Origin: Amphiura filiformis
Lineage: Eukaryota > Echinodermata > Ophiuroidea > Amphilepidida > Amphiuridae
Reading direction: 5' to 3'
Assembly (NCBI RefSeq): GCF_039555335.1
Contig: NC_092647.1
Span: 13,933,594-13,997,593 of the forward strand
DNA length: 64,000 bases
Positions 44,790-55,030 of this stretch are shown piece after piece. Below the pieces are notes generated by a model, which saw only the letters and a list, made by a program, of their open reading frames with translations, was not told the DNA's origin and searched no databases. Positions within the stretch are counted from its first letter, which is position 1, and each line of letters opens with the position of its first letter. A program made the position numbers and the translations under genes.

Positions 44790-46640
44790 GTGGTTGCGTC
44801 GTTGTGGCTTGGTCAAAGTAATTGTAATGGTTAGGTCGCTGTGGTTGTGTTGTTGTGGCGCGGCTATATCAAGGTAATTGTCATGGTTAGGTCGCTGTGG
44901 TTGCGTTGTTGTGGCTATGTCAAGGTAATTGTCATGGTTAGGTCGCTGTGGTTGCGTTGTTGTGGCTATGTCAAGGTAATTGTCATGGTAAGGTCGCTGT
45001 GGTTGTGTTGTTGTGGCTATGTCAAGGTAATTGTCATGGTTAGGTCGTTGTGGTTGTGTTGTTGTGACTATGTCAAGGTTATTGTCATGGTTAGGTCGCT
45101 GTGGTTGTGTTGTTGTTGCCATATCAAGGTAATTGTCATGGTTAGGTCGTTGTGGTTGCGTTGTTGTGGCTATGTCAAGGTAATTGTCATGGTTAGGTCG
45201 CTGTGGTTGTGTTGTTGTTGCCATGTCAAGGTAATTGTCATGGTTAGGTCGCTGTGGTTGCGTTGTTGTGGCTATGTCAAGGTAATTGTCATGGATAGGT
45301 CGCTGTGGTTGTGTTGTTGTTGCCATGTCAAGGTAATTGTCATGGTTAGGTCGCTGTGGTTGCGTTGTTGTGGCTATGTCAAGGTAATTGTCATGGTTAG
45401 GTCGCTGTGGTTGTGTTGTTGTTGCCATGTCAAGGTAATTGTCATGGTTAGGTCGCTGTGGTTGCGTTGTTGTGGCTATGTCAAGGTAATTGTCATGGTT
45501 AGGTCGCTGTGGTTGTGTTGTTGTTGTTGCCATGTTAAGGTAATTGTCGTGGTTAGGGCGCTGTGGTTGCGTTGTTGTGGCTATGTCAAGGTAATTGTCA
45601 TGGTTAGGATGCTGTGGTTGTGTTGTTGTGGCGCGGCTATATCAAGGTAATTGGCATGGTTAGGTCGCTGTGGTTGCGTTGTTGTGGCTATGTCAAGGTA
45701 ATTGTCATGGTTAGGTCGCTGTAGTTGTGTTGTTGTTGCCATGTCAAGGTAATTGTCATGGTTAGGTCGCTGTGGTTGCGTTGTTGTGGCTATGTCAAGG
45801 TAATTGTCATGGTTAGGTCGTTGTGGTTGTGTTGTTGTGGCTATGTCAAGGTAATTGTCATGGTTAGGTCGCTGTGGTTGTGTTGTTGTTGCCATGGCAA
45901 GGTAATTGTCAAGGTTAGGTCGCTGTGGTTGTGTTGTTGTGGCTATGTCAAGGTAATTGTCATGGTTAGGTCGCTGTGGTTCTGTGGTTGTGACTATGTC
46001 AAGGTAATTGACATGGTTAGGTCGCTGTGGTTGTGTTGTTGTGGCATGGTCAGGGTATTGTCATGGTTAGGTCGCTGTGTTTGTGTTGTTGTGGCATGGT
46101 CAGGGTATTGTCATGGTTAGGTCGCTGTGGTTGTGTTGTTGTGGCATGGTCAGGGTATTGTCATGGTTAGGTCGTTGTGGTTGTGTTGTTGTGGCTTGGT
46201 CAAGGTAATTGTCATGGTTAGGTCGCTGTGGTTGTGTTGTTGTGGCATGGTCAGGGTATTTTCATGGTTAGGTCGCTGTGGTTGTGTTGTTGTGGCATGG
46301 TCAGGGTATTGTCATGGTTAGGTCGCTGTGGTTGTGTTGTTGTGGCTTGGTCAAGGTAATTGTCATGGTTAGGTCGCTGTGGTTGTGTTGTTGTGGCATG
46401 GTCAGGGTATTGTCATGGTTAGGTCGCTGTGGTTGTGTTGTTGTGGCATGGTCAGGGTATTGTCATGGTTAGGTCGCTGTGGTTGTGTTGTTGTGGCATG
46501 GTCAGGGTATTGTCATGGTTAGGTCGTTGTGGTTGTGTTGTTGTGGCTTGGTCAAGGTAATTGTCATGGTTAGGTCGTTGTGGTTGTGTCGTTGTGGCTA
46601 TGCCAAGGTAGTTGTCATGGTTAGGTCGCTGTGGTTGTGA
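44790..46640. repeat. 51-bp minisatellite, array 3, with higher-order structure
   Basis: About 36 units. From 45090 to 45540 two unit types alternate (ttgttgttgccatgtcaagg and ttgttgtggctatgtcaagg), a 102-bp dimer. From 46020 to 46600 a 50-bp variant (ggcatggtcagggtattg) occurs in runs of two or three, separated by a 51-bp unit (ggcttggtcaaggtaattg). The usual spacer follows to 46815. Confidence 0.95.
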
Positions 46641-46815
46641 TGTTGTGGTGGTGTCACGTTTATGTCTGTTGTTGTGGTTATTGTTCAGTATTGTTTTGTA
46701 ATTGTACTCGTGTCATTCCGATTTGTGTCGTCACAGATATTGTTGACATTTCATCATTGTGGTCGGCTGCTATGGTTGTGATTATGATTAGTTGCTGTTG
46801 CGGTTGCGGTTGATA

Positions 46816-47217
46816 AAATCAAATGATAGAGGGCGCTATTGACAGCAAAATATCCATGTTTTTCTTTATTTTAGATTTGTTTTTCCTTTCATTAGAAAAT
46901 GAGACATTTTATTAAAAATCTAATTCTTACATTTTTTAAGCTTGCTTATTATCTTTCATTTACAAAAAGAATCAGGTTTTTAACATGTTTCGCTGTGTAC
47001 CTGGACTCTTTTGAAATCCGATACCCAAATATCCAAGATGGCCGCCAATAAAATATGCAAATTAGGTTCTATTTTTCGCTTCTATTCAACCTAAGTGTCC
47101 TTGACACTATATATGAAGTGTCTACCAGGTTTAATAAGAAAAAGGTGTTTTTGGTGCACACCTTCCCTTATTAGGCCCCTATATATGTGTTTTCAAGTTA
47201 CTTGCAACATTGCAATA
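46816..47217. other. Intergenic DNA with decayed finger traces
   Basis: No gene is seen to about 47175. From 47176 the minus strand shows finger-like fragments (gtgttttcaagttacttgca, cattgcaatattaacg) that lead into ZNF-E and match those below ZNF-B. Confidence 0.5.
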
Positions 47218-48369
47218 TTAACGTTTATAAGGCTTCTCTTGTGTATGGGTTCGTTCATGTTGTTTCAAGTTACCAGACTGGGTGAAGCCTTTATTACAGT
47301 ATTGGCATATGTAAGGCTTCTCTTTCGTATGAATTCGTTCATGTGTTTTCAAGTTACCTGACTGTGTGAAGCCTTTGTTGCAGTATTTGCATAGGTAAGG
47401 CTTCTCTTTGGTATGATTTAGTTCGTGATTCTTCATACTATTTGACTGTGTAAACCCTTTGTTGCAATACTGACATATGTAAGGCGTCTCTTTTGTATGA
47501 ATTCGTTCATGTCTTTTCAAATCACCAGACTGTGTGAAGCCTTTATTACAGTATTGACATTTATATGGCTTCTCTTTCGTGTGAGTTCGCTCATGTAATG
47601 TCAAGTGACCAGACGTTGTGAAGCCTTTATTACAGTATTGGCATTTATTTGGCTTCTCTTTGGTATGGATTCGTTCATGTGATTTCAAGTGACCAGATGT
47701 TGTGAAGCCTTTATTACAGTATTGACATTTGTAAGGCGTCTCTTTGGTATGGATTCGTTCATGTCTTTTTAAGTCATGTGACAGTGTGAAGCCTTTATTA
47801 CAAAATTGACATTTATGTGGCTTCTTTTTGGTATGAGTTAGTTCATGTCTTTTCAAGTTACCTAACTGTGTGAAGCCTTTGTTACAGTATTGACATTTAT
47901 AAGGTTTCTCTTTCGTATGGATTCGTTCATGTGTTTTCAAGTTACATGACTGTGTGAAGCCTTTATTACAGTATTGACATATATAAGGCTTCTCTTTGGT
48001 ATGGATCCTTTCATATACCTTTACCTCCTTCCTGATTGGAGACGTTTTCTCATAATGTTGACCTTGGTATAATGCCCGTTTCGAATCGTTCTCATTCTCC
48101 TGTTCGCTTGTCATGTTTGTTGACTCATTTCCACCCTTGCATTGGTCATGAAATGATAATGTTAGAAACCCATCTTTTCTGCTGTCATCGACGTCGTTTT
48201 TCTTTCTGCTTGGAATGGGTATCAACTTCTTCTTATAGTCATACCAGTATGCACGAATCCACAGTTCATGATGACGCAGATGACGCAGATATCGATGATT
48301 ATTATTAAAGAACCTTCGTCTGCAATATTTACACACATGCATGACATGAGACATCAGGTATACTCCCAT
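47218..48369 (-). CDS. ZNF-E: multi-C2H2 zinc-finger protein
   Basis: A 383-residue frame starting MGVYLMSHVMHVCKYC. The family start MLPRR is out of frame here because of a net two-base insertion near 48360. The frame used begins at an ATG 25 bases after the acceptor (48396-48395). One extra Arg sits in the N-terminal finger (CKYCRRRFFNNNHRYLRHLRHHE), which breaks the usual spacing by one residue. Nine intact fingers follow, several with Thr rather than Gln at helix position -1. The linker (EQENENDSKRALYQGQ) pairs it with ZNF-B. It is probably functional but with an altered N-terminus. Confidence 0.82.
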   Translation of the reverse strand: MGVYLMSHVMHVCKYCRRRFFNNNHRYLRHLRHHELWIRAYWYDYKKKLIPIPSRKKNDVDDSRKDGFLTLSFHDQCKGGNESTNMTSEQENENDSKRALYQGQHYEKTSPIRKEVKVYERIHTKEKPYICQYCNKGFTQSCNLKTHERIHTKEKPYKCQYCNKGFTQLGNLKRHELTHTKKKPHKCQFCNKGFTLSHDLKRHERIHTKETPYKCQYCNKGFTTSGHLKSHERIHTKEKPNKCQYCNKGFTTSGHLTLHERTHTKEKPYKCQYCNKGFTQSGDLKRHERIHTKETPYICQYCNKGFTQSNSMKNHELNHTKEKPYLCKYCNKGFTQSGNLKTHERIHTKEKPYICQYCNKGFTQSGNLKQHERTHTQEKPYKR

Positions 48370-48499
48370 TCTCGTGGTCTTCTTGGAGGTGATCCTGAAA
48401 CAAATGGAATGATAAATATCAATACATTAAATTGAGACAAACATTGGGGAATCTGAGAGATCCGTTTCATTATTGGGTTGCTTTATTTTATTTTTTACT

Positions 48500-48737
48500 T
48501 CAATAGAGGTTATCCGTGTTCTATAAGCTGCATATCCTACCAGCGACTCCTTTACCTTGTTTAGGACTTTCAAAAGAAGTACCTGCATGTGCAACCATGA
48601 CTATTTCAAAATAGCCCGCCAAAGTCATGCAGGTAACTCCGAGGTCGTGCATTGAATTAGTTTGAATGAGGAATACTACGGGAACCAGCGCCTTTTGTTA
48701 GAAGTCACGCATGAGTAAAGTGGATAACCTCTATTGA
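48500..48737. mobile_element. MITE with TCAATAGAGGTTATCC termini
   Basis: The 238-bp element has perfect 16-bp terminal inverted repeats (TCAATAGAGGTTATCC and GGATAACCTCTATTGA). The interior includes a second inverted pair around ccatgactatttcaaaatag. No target duplication is clear. It is absent from the ZNF-B copy, so it probably came after the duplication. Confidence 0.8.
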
Positions 48738-48869
48738 CTATTTCGTCTATTTCACTACACTTTCCCAAATTTCATCTGTCTCATCCAATGGACAATATAC
48801 ATTTGACAGAAATGGTAAGAGTTTTTGTTTACGTAAAGTCATTTCTAGACCATTAGGCTACCATCTTAG

Positions 48870-49470
48870 GGAGAGCGCGGCCATATGATTAGGATACCCG
48901 GGGATTACCCGCCTTTGGCATGTTTGGTGCACCAGGTAGTCAATAAAAAAAGTCTGATCGATTGACAACATACTTCCGCTCTTCCCATGGTTTATTTAAA
49001 ATTAGGTAAATGTGTCATGAGATTACTCCATTCTTCGGATGAGACGTCAAGTCGTCCGTCTCATGTTCAAACAACCAGACATGTGTCTCGCAGTCAGATG
49101 CATAAAGAGTAGGATGTAAACATCAGACTGTCCCAACCCGTATGTCTTGACCCAATGGAACATGCCACCATTTCAGTCTCGTATAGAGAGACCCATACCA
49201 ATTACATGTGTGTTGTAGTCAGATTCAAAAAGAATAATGGTATTAACATCGGACTGTCCCAATCCGTATGTCGTGACTCAATGGAATATGCCGCCATTTC
49301 AGTCTCGTGTACAGAGACCCATACCAATTACATATGTCTTGTAGTCAGATTCAAAAAGAATATGGTTTTAACATCGGACTGTTCCAGCCGTATGTCGTGA
49401 GCCAGTGGAATACGCCGCCATTTCAATCTCGTGTTCAGAGACACATACTAATACATGTGTCACGCACCTT
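48870..49470 (+). mobile_element. tRNA-like SINE with three to four body monomers
   Basis: The head begins cttagggagagcgcggccat and carries cgcctttggcatgtttggtg; its B box region is eroded. Body monomers of the 123-bp type follow from 49070, marked by agtcagattcaaaaagaata at 49216 and 49340. Confidence 0.7.
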
Positions 49471-49625
49471 TGGCAAAAATTGCATTGATCATTAAATTTT
49501 CATAGCGAGTGTGTAGAAGAATTCAAATATCACAGATATACTTTTGTAGGTCCTGTGGTTCGTGAGTTATGTTGTAAAGAGAGCTGGAACAACAACACTT
49601 TTATAAAACGTACATAACTCATTAA
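49471..49625. other. Intron sequence, nothing recognised
   Basis: A short unshared stretch between the SINE and the foldback element. Confidence 0.5.
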
Positions 49626-50284
49626 GGGCTGGGGTATGAACGTTTGGACAGTATTTATTTTGGGACATTAGAGCACATCAGACATATCGAATTGCATTCT
49701 GAATACGAAGAATGTCATTCTGATATCAAATAATTTTGATTTTTTGAAATTCGCAATTTAATACACATTTTATGGGAAATCATTAAAAATTGATATTTTT
49801 GATATTTAACAGTACTTGAAGTAAAATTTATAAATCTGATGATTGATACTTAAAGTGTATGTAGGTGGGATGAAAAGCCGACGATCAATTGAAAATTTTG
49901 ACCTTTCGTATTGAAGATATGGATTTTTTCCCAAAACACCAAAAAAAAAAAGGTCTTTTGGGGAAAATCCATATCTTCAATATGAAAGGTCAAAATTTTC
50001 AATTGACCGTCGGCTTTTCCTCCCCTGCTACATACACTTTAAGAATATATCATTAGATTTATATGATTTACTTCGAGGACTGCTATATATCAAAAATTTG
50101 ACAAATATCAAATTTTTATAATTTGTCATAAAATTTGTATTATATTGTGATTTTCAAAAAATGAAAATTATTTGATATCAGAAAGACATGCTTCGTATTC
50201 AGAATGCAATTTGATAGGTCTGAGGTGCTCTCATGTTCCACAAAAAATACTGTCGAAACGCAATAAACGCTCATTTTAGATCCC
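49626..50284. mobile_element. Complete TTAA-flanked foldback element
   Basis: The 659-bp element has inverted arms of about 300 bp each that meet in a small central loop near 49925-49965. It is flanked by TTAA at 49622-49625 and 50285-50288. The right arm matches 1-381 of the window. No transposase is encoded. Confidence 0.88.
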
Positions 50285-50568
50285 TTAACTACAATAAATC
50301 CATCAAGTTTTCAAAGTGTATGATGAACTTTTGCAAAACATCAAAGTGTTATTTTACAATAATATATTGATTTAGATATTGAAAATCGATATTTTGGCTG
50401 CTTCGACCAACAATACCGCGTCTACTCTTAAAAGTGAAAATTTCATAAACTTCCTGTCCTCTGATATTTCTGTACCTGCTGTTGTTTAGCAATATAATAA
50501 TTTTCGAGCCAGTTTAAACTCCAAATATTGTTATGTCTGGAGCTAACAGTTTAAACAAAGAAGATATT

Positions 50569-50960
50569 ACTTACTGATATTACAACTGATAAATGCAGTC
50601 CACACTTTAATCTGATGCTGAAGTAGTAGCATTTAATGCTCCCAGATGTAAGTCTAATTCACCTTCTGTATGCCGGTAATGAAGTAAAAAAATCTACCTC
50701 TTACTGCTGCCACTAAATAGTAGTTTGGTTGAAATGACAGTACTGTTCGGTGAATAGACGAATAAGCAGAATCTCACAATAAGCCTATACTAGCACTATA
50801 GTTGTCGTTACGCTACTTTTTACTCGTATATTCTCTTCTCCGATATCCAAATATGACCAAAGGTCAGGATCAAAGGTCGAATGCTATGCAAAGAAATAAC
50901 CATAACCATAAGATTATCAGTTGCGTAATAGATTAAAGTAATGATTGTTTTATTATTAAT
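50569..50960 (-). promoter_or_regulatory. ZNF-E promoter/exon 1 module (copy 4)
   Basis: The donor GTAAGT is at 50574-50569. The conserved block at 50854-50879 has one AAAGGTCA and one AAAGGTCG; ATGCAAAG follows at about 50886. Exon 1 next to the donor differs from the other copies (atcagtaagt). Function is inferred. Confidence 0.48.
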
Positions 50961-51994
50961 AGGAGGCCGGTCGAGTGCAGATCCGTCGGAACACGCTTTT
51001 CATTAATGCTAAATGAATATCACGAAAATAACATGTCCTTTCGAGAAATTGCTTAAAATGGTGAAAAAGTATCCAATTTTTTGGAATTTTGAGTTTAAAA
51101 ATCATGGGTCACATAAAACTGTTACGATTGATCTTTTTTGATCCAAACATCCCCCTTAATAATACACTTTCAATGAATGAAGCATAAGCCATTTTTCATG
51201 TGAGATGTTTTTGGTAAAAACTGCACAAAGTCACCATGAAATGGCATTTTCTCCTATGAATCAAATACATTGAATTAAAGCCATATTATAACATTTCTGT
51301 AAAAGTAGATTAGTATTTCTTTTCCATAATATGTTAGCTTTTACGGTCAGATCTGTCCCCTTTTACTGTTCAGCTGAACAAGTGAGGTAAAGCATAGAAA
51401 ATTGGAATTTACTACTAGCGCCCATGCATGTTACTCCCGCGGTTGTAATACGGTACGATGGGCGCTAGTAGTAAATATCCCGCACGCCGTGTACGTACTG
51501 TGCATACGTGTTCGACTAATATTTCCATCGTAATAATAAAACGCCGGTTCCAAAATCTCGGATTTTGACAAAACTACAGCACCTAAAGTCTTTATTTTTG
51601 CAGAGTATCTTTATTGACTAAAGTACATTACAATCGTGTAAAAACCAGAATTTAAATTTTTTTGAGGGCGTTCTCCTCAGCAAATGTTATAATATGGCTT
51701 TAAGTGACGATTTTTTTCATTATATTAAATATCCATGTGGCATGTGTTCTGCACACTCTATTTAGTTTTAAAGATATGGCCAGTTAAAATGTGACATTTT
51801 TGGGCAAAAATGCAAAAATTCTTAACTAGCGTAACCGTTGCCATGGAAAAGAAAAGAACACGCTGCTACACATTTGCCATCATGTCAGAAAAGATTCTGC
51901 AGACTCTTCTGAACAATTTGATATTATGATTTGTCCATTTGAAACATCTGTCCTATGAAACCATTAAATAGAGCACTTTTTGCCCCATGACCTC
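50961..51994. other. Duplicated intergenic DNA, no gene
   Basis: It aligns with 27290-27840 apart from a 421-bp MITE (51279-51699). No coding sequence is seen. Confidence 0.6.
51279..51699. mobile_element. TTAA-flanked MITE present in only one duplicate
   Basis: The 421-bp element begins AGCCATATTATAACATTT and ends with its exact complement. TTAA flanks it at 51275-51278 and 51700-51703. The corresponding site near 27540 is empty (gaattcagtgatga). Inside is a hairpin with an 18-bp perfect stem (51407-51424 with 51459-51476). Confidence 0.9.
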
Positions 51995-52450
51995 TATACC
52001 CTACAGAAGATAGCAAATTGGAATCATCGATGTTATCTACAGTAGATAGCAAATTGAACTCATCAATGTTATCTACAGTAGATAGCAAATTAAACTCATC
52101 AACGTTATCTACCGTAGATAGCAAATTGACCTCATCAATGCTTTCGAGTCTACAGTCGATAGCAAAGTGGAATCATTAAATTATGCTATCTACAGTAGAT
52201 AGCAAATTGTAATATCAAACATGTCAAAGCTATCTACAGTAGATAGCAAATTGTAATCATCAATGCTATCTACAGTAGATAGCAAATTGGACTCATGCTA
52301 TCTACATACAGTAGTTAGCAAATTGAACTCATCAATGCTTTCTACAGTAGATAGCAAAGTGGAATGAATCATTAATGCTATCTACAGTAGATAGCAAATG
52401 GTATCTCAGTGCTATCTACAGTAGATAACCAAATTGGAATCATGCTATGT
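51995..52450. repeat. 36-bp palindromic minisatellite, array 3
   Basis: It is the same unit as at 27842, of which this is the duplicate. The first units are the most regular and give a 12-residue repeat on the minus strand, which is an artefact. Confidence 0.85.
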
Positions 52451-52544
52451 ACATTAAATATTTATTTTGTATCATCAATGCAAATATTGGACTCGGTTAT
52501 ATACCTGTGTTTTGGTTATATGCTTTATATTGTCGTGGCTGTGT

Positions 52545-52600
52545 TGTTGTGGCTATGTCAAGGTAATTGTCATGGTTAGGTCGCTGTGGTTGTGTTGTTG
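52545..52600. repeat. 51-bp minisatellite reduced to about one unit
   Basis: One copy of tatgtcaaggtaattgtcat and ggttaggtcgctgtgg stands where the other duplicate has about 39. The flanks (36-bp array before, cacgcttgtgtctgttg spacer after) are conserved. Confidence 0.85.
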
Positions 52601-54050
52601 TGTCACGCTTGTGTCTGTTGTTGTGGTTGTTCAGTGTTGTTTTGTATTATTGTACTCGTGTCATTCAGGTTTGCGTCATCATTATATAGATATAACAATT
52701 AACAAAGACATCGCCATGATAGGAATCTTGTAGTGTAGTTGTCGTTCTGGTTGTTGCTTGTTTGTACTTTGGTGCGGTTTTACCGCAAGGCTCTTCAGAT
52801 TTCACACCACCAAATAGAATTATATCTGGATTGGTCATGATTAGAAATGTTAAATACTGCAAGTGTACCACAAATGGGAGAGATTAAATAATTTTTAATG
52901 ATTTTAAGCAGCCTTTTTTTTAAACGGGACTTTGAACGGGCAAAGTCCCTAACACACACACTGTCAATCATACTTTTTATCAATCCAATTAAACCGCAAG
53001 CAAGTACAAGACGCGCTCATGCACCTACAGAGAGTTTAATGTTCCCGCCAACACAAAGGGTGGTATAGTTGTGTACCATGTAGTTATTAATGGTAATGGC
53101 AGGTGCCCGGAGGATTTAAACCATAACGAGATCCTAAGCATGCAAACCGCAATTATTGTGCTCGTGTCATTCAGGTTTGCGTGATCATTATATTGATATG
53201 TGGTTGAGATTTCGTCGTTGTGGTCGGCTTACTATGTTTGTGATAATGATTAGTTGCGGTTGCGTGGTTGCAGGCCCGTAACCAAGGGGCTGGGGCGGCC
53301 CCCCCCCCATCCCCAAATACCCAAAAAGTCCCATTTGCGAGCGTAGCGAACGAAAAAAAAGAGGGGTTATGCCTTTTGGTCCAAAAAGGTCCAAATTTTG
53401 GAGAAAAAAAGTCCACTTTTTTAAAATCCTCCCCTCCTTCCTAGTCCAAAAAGGTCAAAATTTTGAAAAAAAAAGTCCACTTTTTCAAAATCAGCCCGCC
53501 CCCCCTAAAAAATAATACATCCTGGTTACGGGCCTGGTGGTTGCGGCTGCGTACACTACAATATTCCAATTGCGGCTGCCTGTACACAGGTACGCCGTCC
53601 TCAAGGAACTTAGATGGTACCATGGGAGTTCCAGTGTAGTACCAGTGACCACTGCTGGTGGGTCCTGTGGACCTGTGCAGTAGCCGCAGTATTGGTACTG
53701 TGCAGGTACTCAATGTGTACCCGTGCAAGCGGCCATGATAGGAATCTTGTAATGTAGTTGTCGTTCTGGTTGTTGCTTACTTGTACTTTGGTGCGGTTTT
53801 ACCGCAAGGCTCTTCAGATTTCACACCACCAAATAGAATTATATGGTTGTGCGCCCTTAATTTCAATTCTCAAAAAAACCCATAGACATCTAAAGTAAGC
53901 ATTAAAATGTGCAGAAATTTGCATAATTTTGGCAAAATTTGGATTGGTCATGATTAGAAATGTTAAATACTGCAAGTGTGCCACAAATGGGAGAGATTGA
54001 ATAATTTATTTTAAGTAGCCTTTTCTTTACAGAAACACTGATATGATTTT
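52601..54050. other. Intergenic DNA with an internal duplication of about 1 kb
   Basis: The phrase from ccatgataggaatcttgta to gggagagatt occurs at 52712-52885 and at 53733-54000; the spacer phrase gtcattcaggtttgcgt at 52660 and 53167. The hAT-like MITE at 53271 lies in the second copy. No gene is recognised. Confidence 0.6.
53271..53536. mobile_element. hAT-like MITE, intact termini
   Basis: The 266-bp element begins CAGGCCCGTAACCA and ends TGGTTACGGGCCTG, a 14-bp terminal repeat. GTGGTTG flanks both sides. It is the better-preserved duplicate of 30421-30661. Confidence 0.85.
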
Positions 54051-54574
54051 GCATGTTAAATAGGCAATTCCCGGACATCGTAGACTTCGATGGCCAGTCG
54101 TAAAAAAATAATGACGGTCAACCTATATTTGTTCCCAGCCAGAGGGATCAGGCAAGGGCTGATTTCAACCATCATAGCTGTCGCTTAAAAATGACGTTTT
54201 CTTAGGGCAAATTTAGCACATATCTCTATGGGACTCTGATTTGGTGGTGTGAGATCTTTACGATTACCCATTTCTTCAATGCCTTCTTCGGTGACAGCGC
54301 CATCACTATTACTATTTTACAAGCATCAAAGTGATAAAGCTTTACCACTGTAAATAGACCTGTATCATGCAAACAAACCATCGTTTCATGTATGTTAATT
54401 ATCTTTTAATCATAATTATTGTTTTAATGACGGTAGAGATAAATTGTATTTATGAATAAGTTACGAATGAGTGATCATATAAGGAAGGTTTTGCAATAAT
54501 AAATGAAAATGATCATTAAAAACCCTCTCCACAGTCGGCAGACGACAAGTTCCAAATTTTCTTTAAAGCCTCCA
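54051..54574. other. No gene seen
   Basis: Mixed intergenic sequence without recognisable repeats. Confidence 0.5.
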
Positions 54575-54715
54575 GCATACTTTCCTGCCGCTTGACGCTG
54601 CGGCAAGCGGCAGGGCGTTTCAACCAATGACAAGCCTTTATTGTGTCCGTTTGTCTGCAATGCGCGTGCGCCACGCCGCTCAGCGGCAAGCGGCAGGGTA
54701 GTATGAAACCAGCAT
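54575..54715. mobile_element. Candidate MITE with CTGCCGCTTG termini
   Basis: Near-inverted ends read agcatactttcctgccgctt and aagcggcagggtagtatgaa. Internal gccgct/agcggc palindromes add a strong secondary structure. The exact limits are not certain. Confidence 0.5.
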
Positions 54716-54765
54716 AAAAACTCAAAAATGTCAGAAATGTGCATTGCCACAGATATGTCAAAAGA

Positions 54766-55030
54766 CAAAAAAAAAAAAAAAAAGCGCAGTGATTTATAGT
54801 GCGCTACGCACAGGCACAACGCCTAGACGTTGATCCACAAGCCTCAGCACACTTTACAGGTTGTCGCTGACCACTACGGTCCCACATCATTCCATAATTC
54901 CATCATTCATTAACAACTTTTCAGGGACTTTGCTGCTACAAGAGCGCACACCCTAGACATTCCACAATTAACCTTCGCAACCAGGATCAGCTCCCCGAGT
55001 TTCGTACGGGTTACAACAGGCAAAGTGTGC
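54766..55030 (-). mobile_element. A-tract followed by SINE-like sequence
   Basis: An 18-base A run (54766-54783) is followed by gcgcagtgatttatagtgcg, ctacgcacaggcacaacgcc and gttgatccacaagcctcagc, phrases that look like a dispersed non-coding repeat. Strand and ends are uncertain. Confidence 0.3.

Larger units (their letters stand above)
48395..50574 (-). other. Inferred intron 1 of ZNF-E
   Basis: It runs from the donor GTAAGT (50574-50569) to the acceptor at 48396-48395, about 2.2 kb, the shortest of the five. It contains a MITE, a SINE with tandem body and a foldback element. Confidence 0.5.

Noticed and set aside
44736-46472. Minus-strand ATTTQPQRPNHDNYLD-type repeat protein
   Set aside because: It is the complement of the 51-bp unit. 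No flanking unique coding sequence exists.
27842-52450. CRISPR-like regular arrays
   Set aside because: Units are contiguous tandem repeats without unique spacers and the genome is animal.
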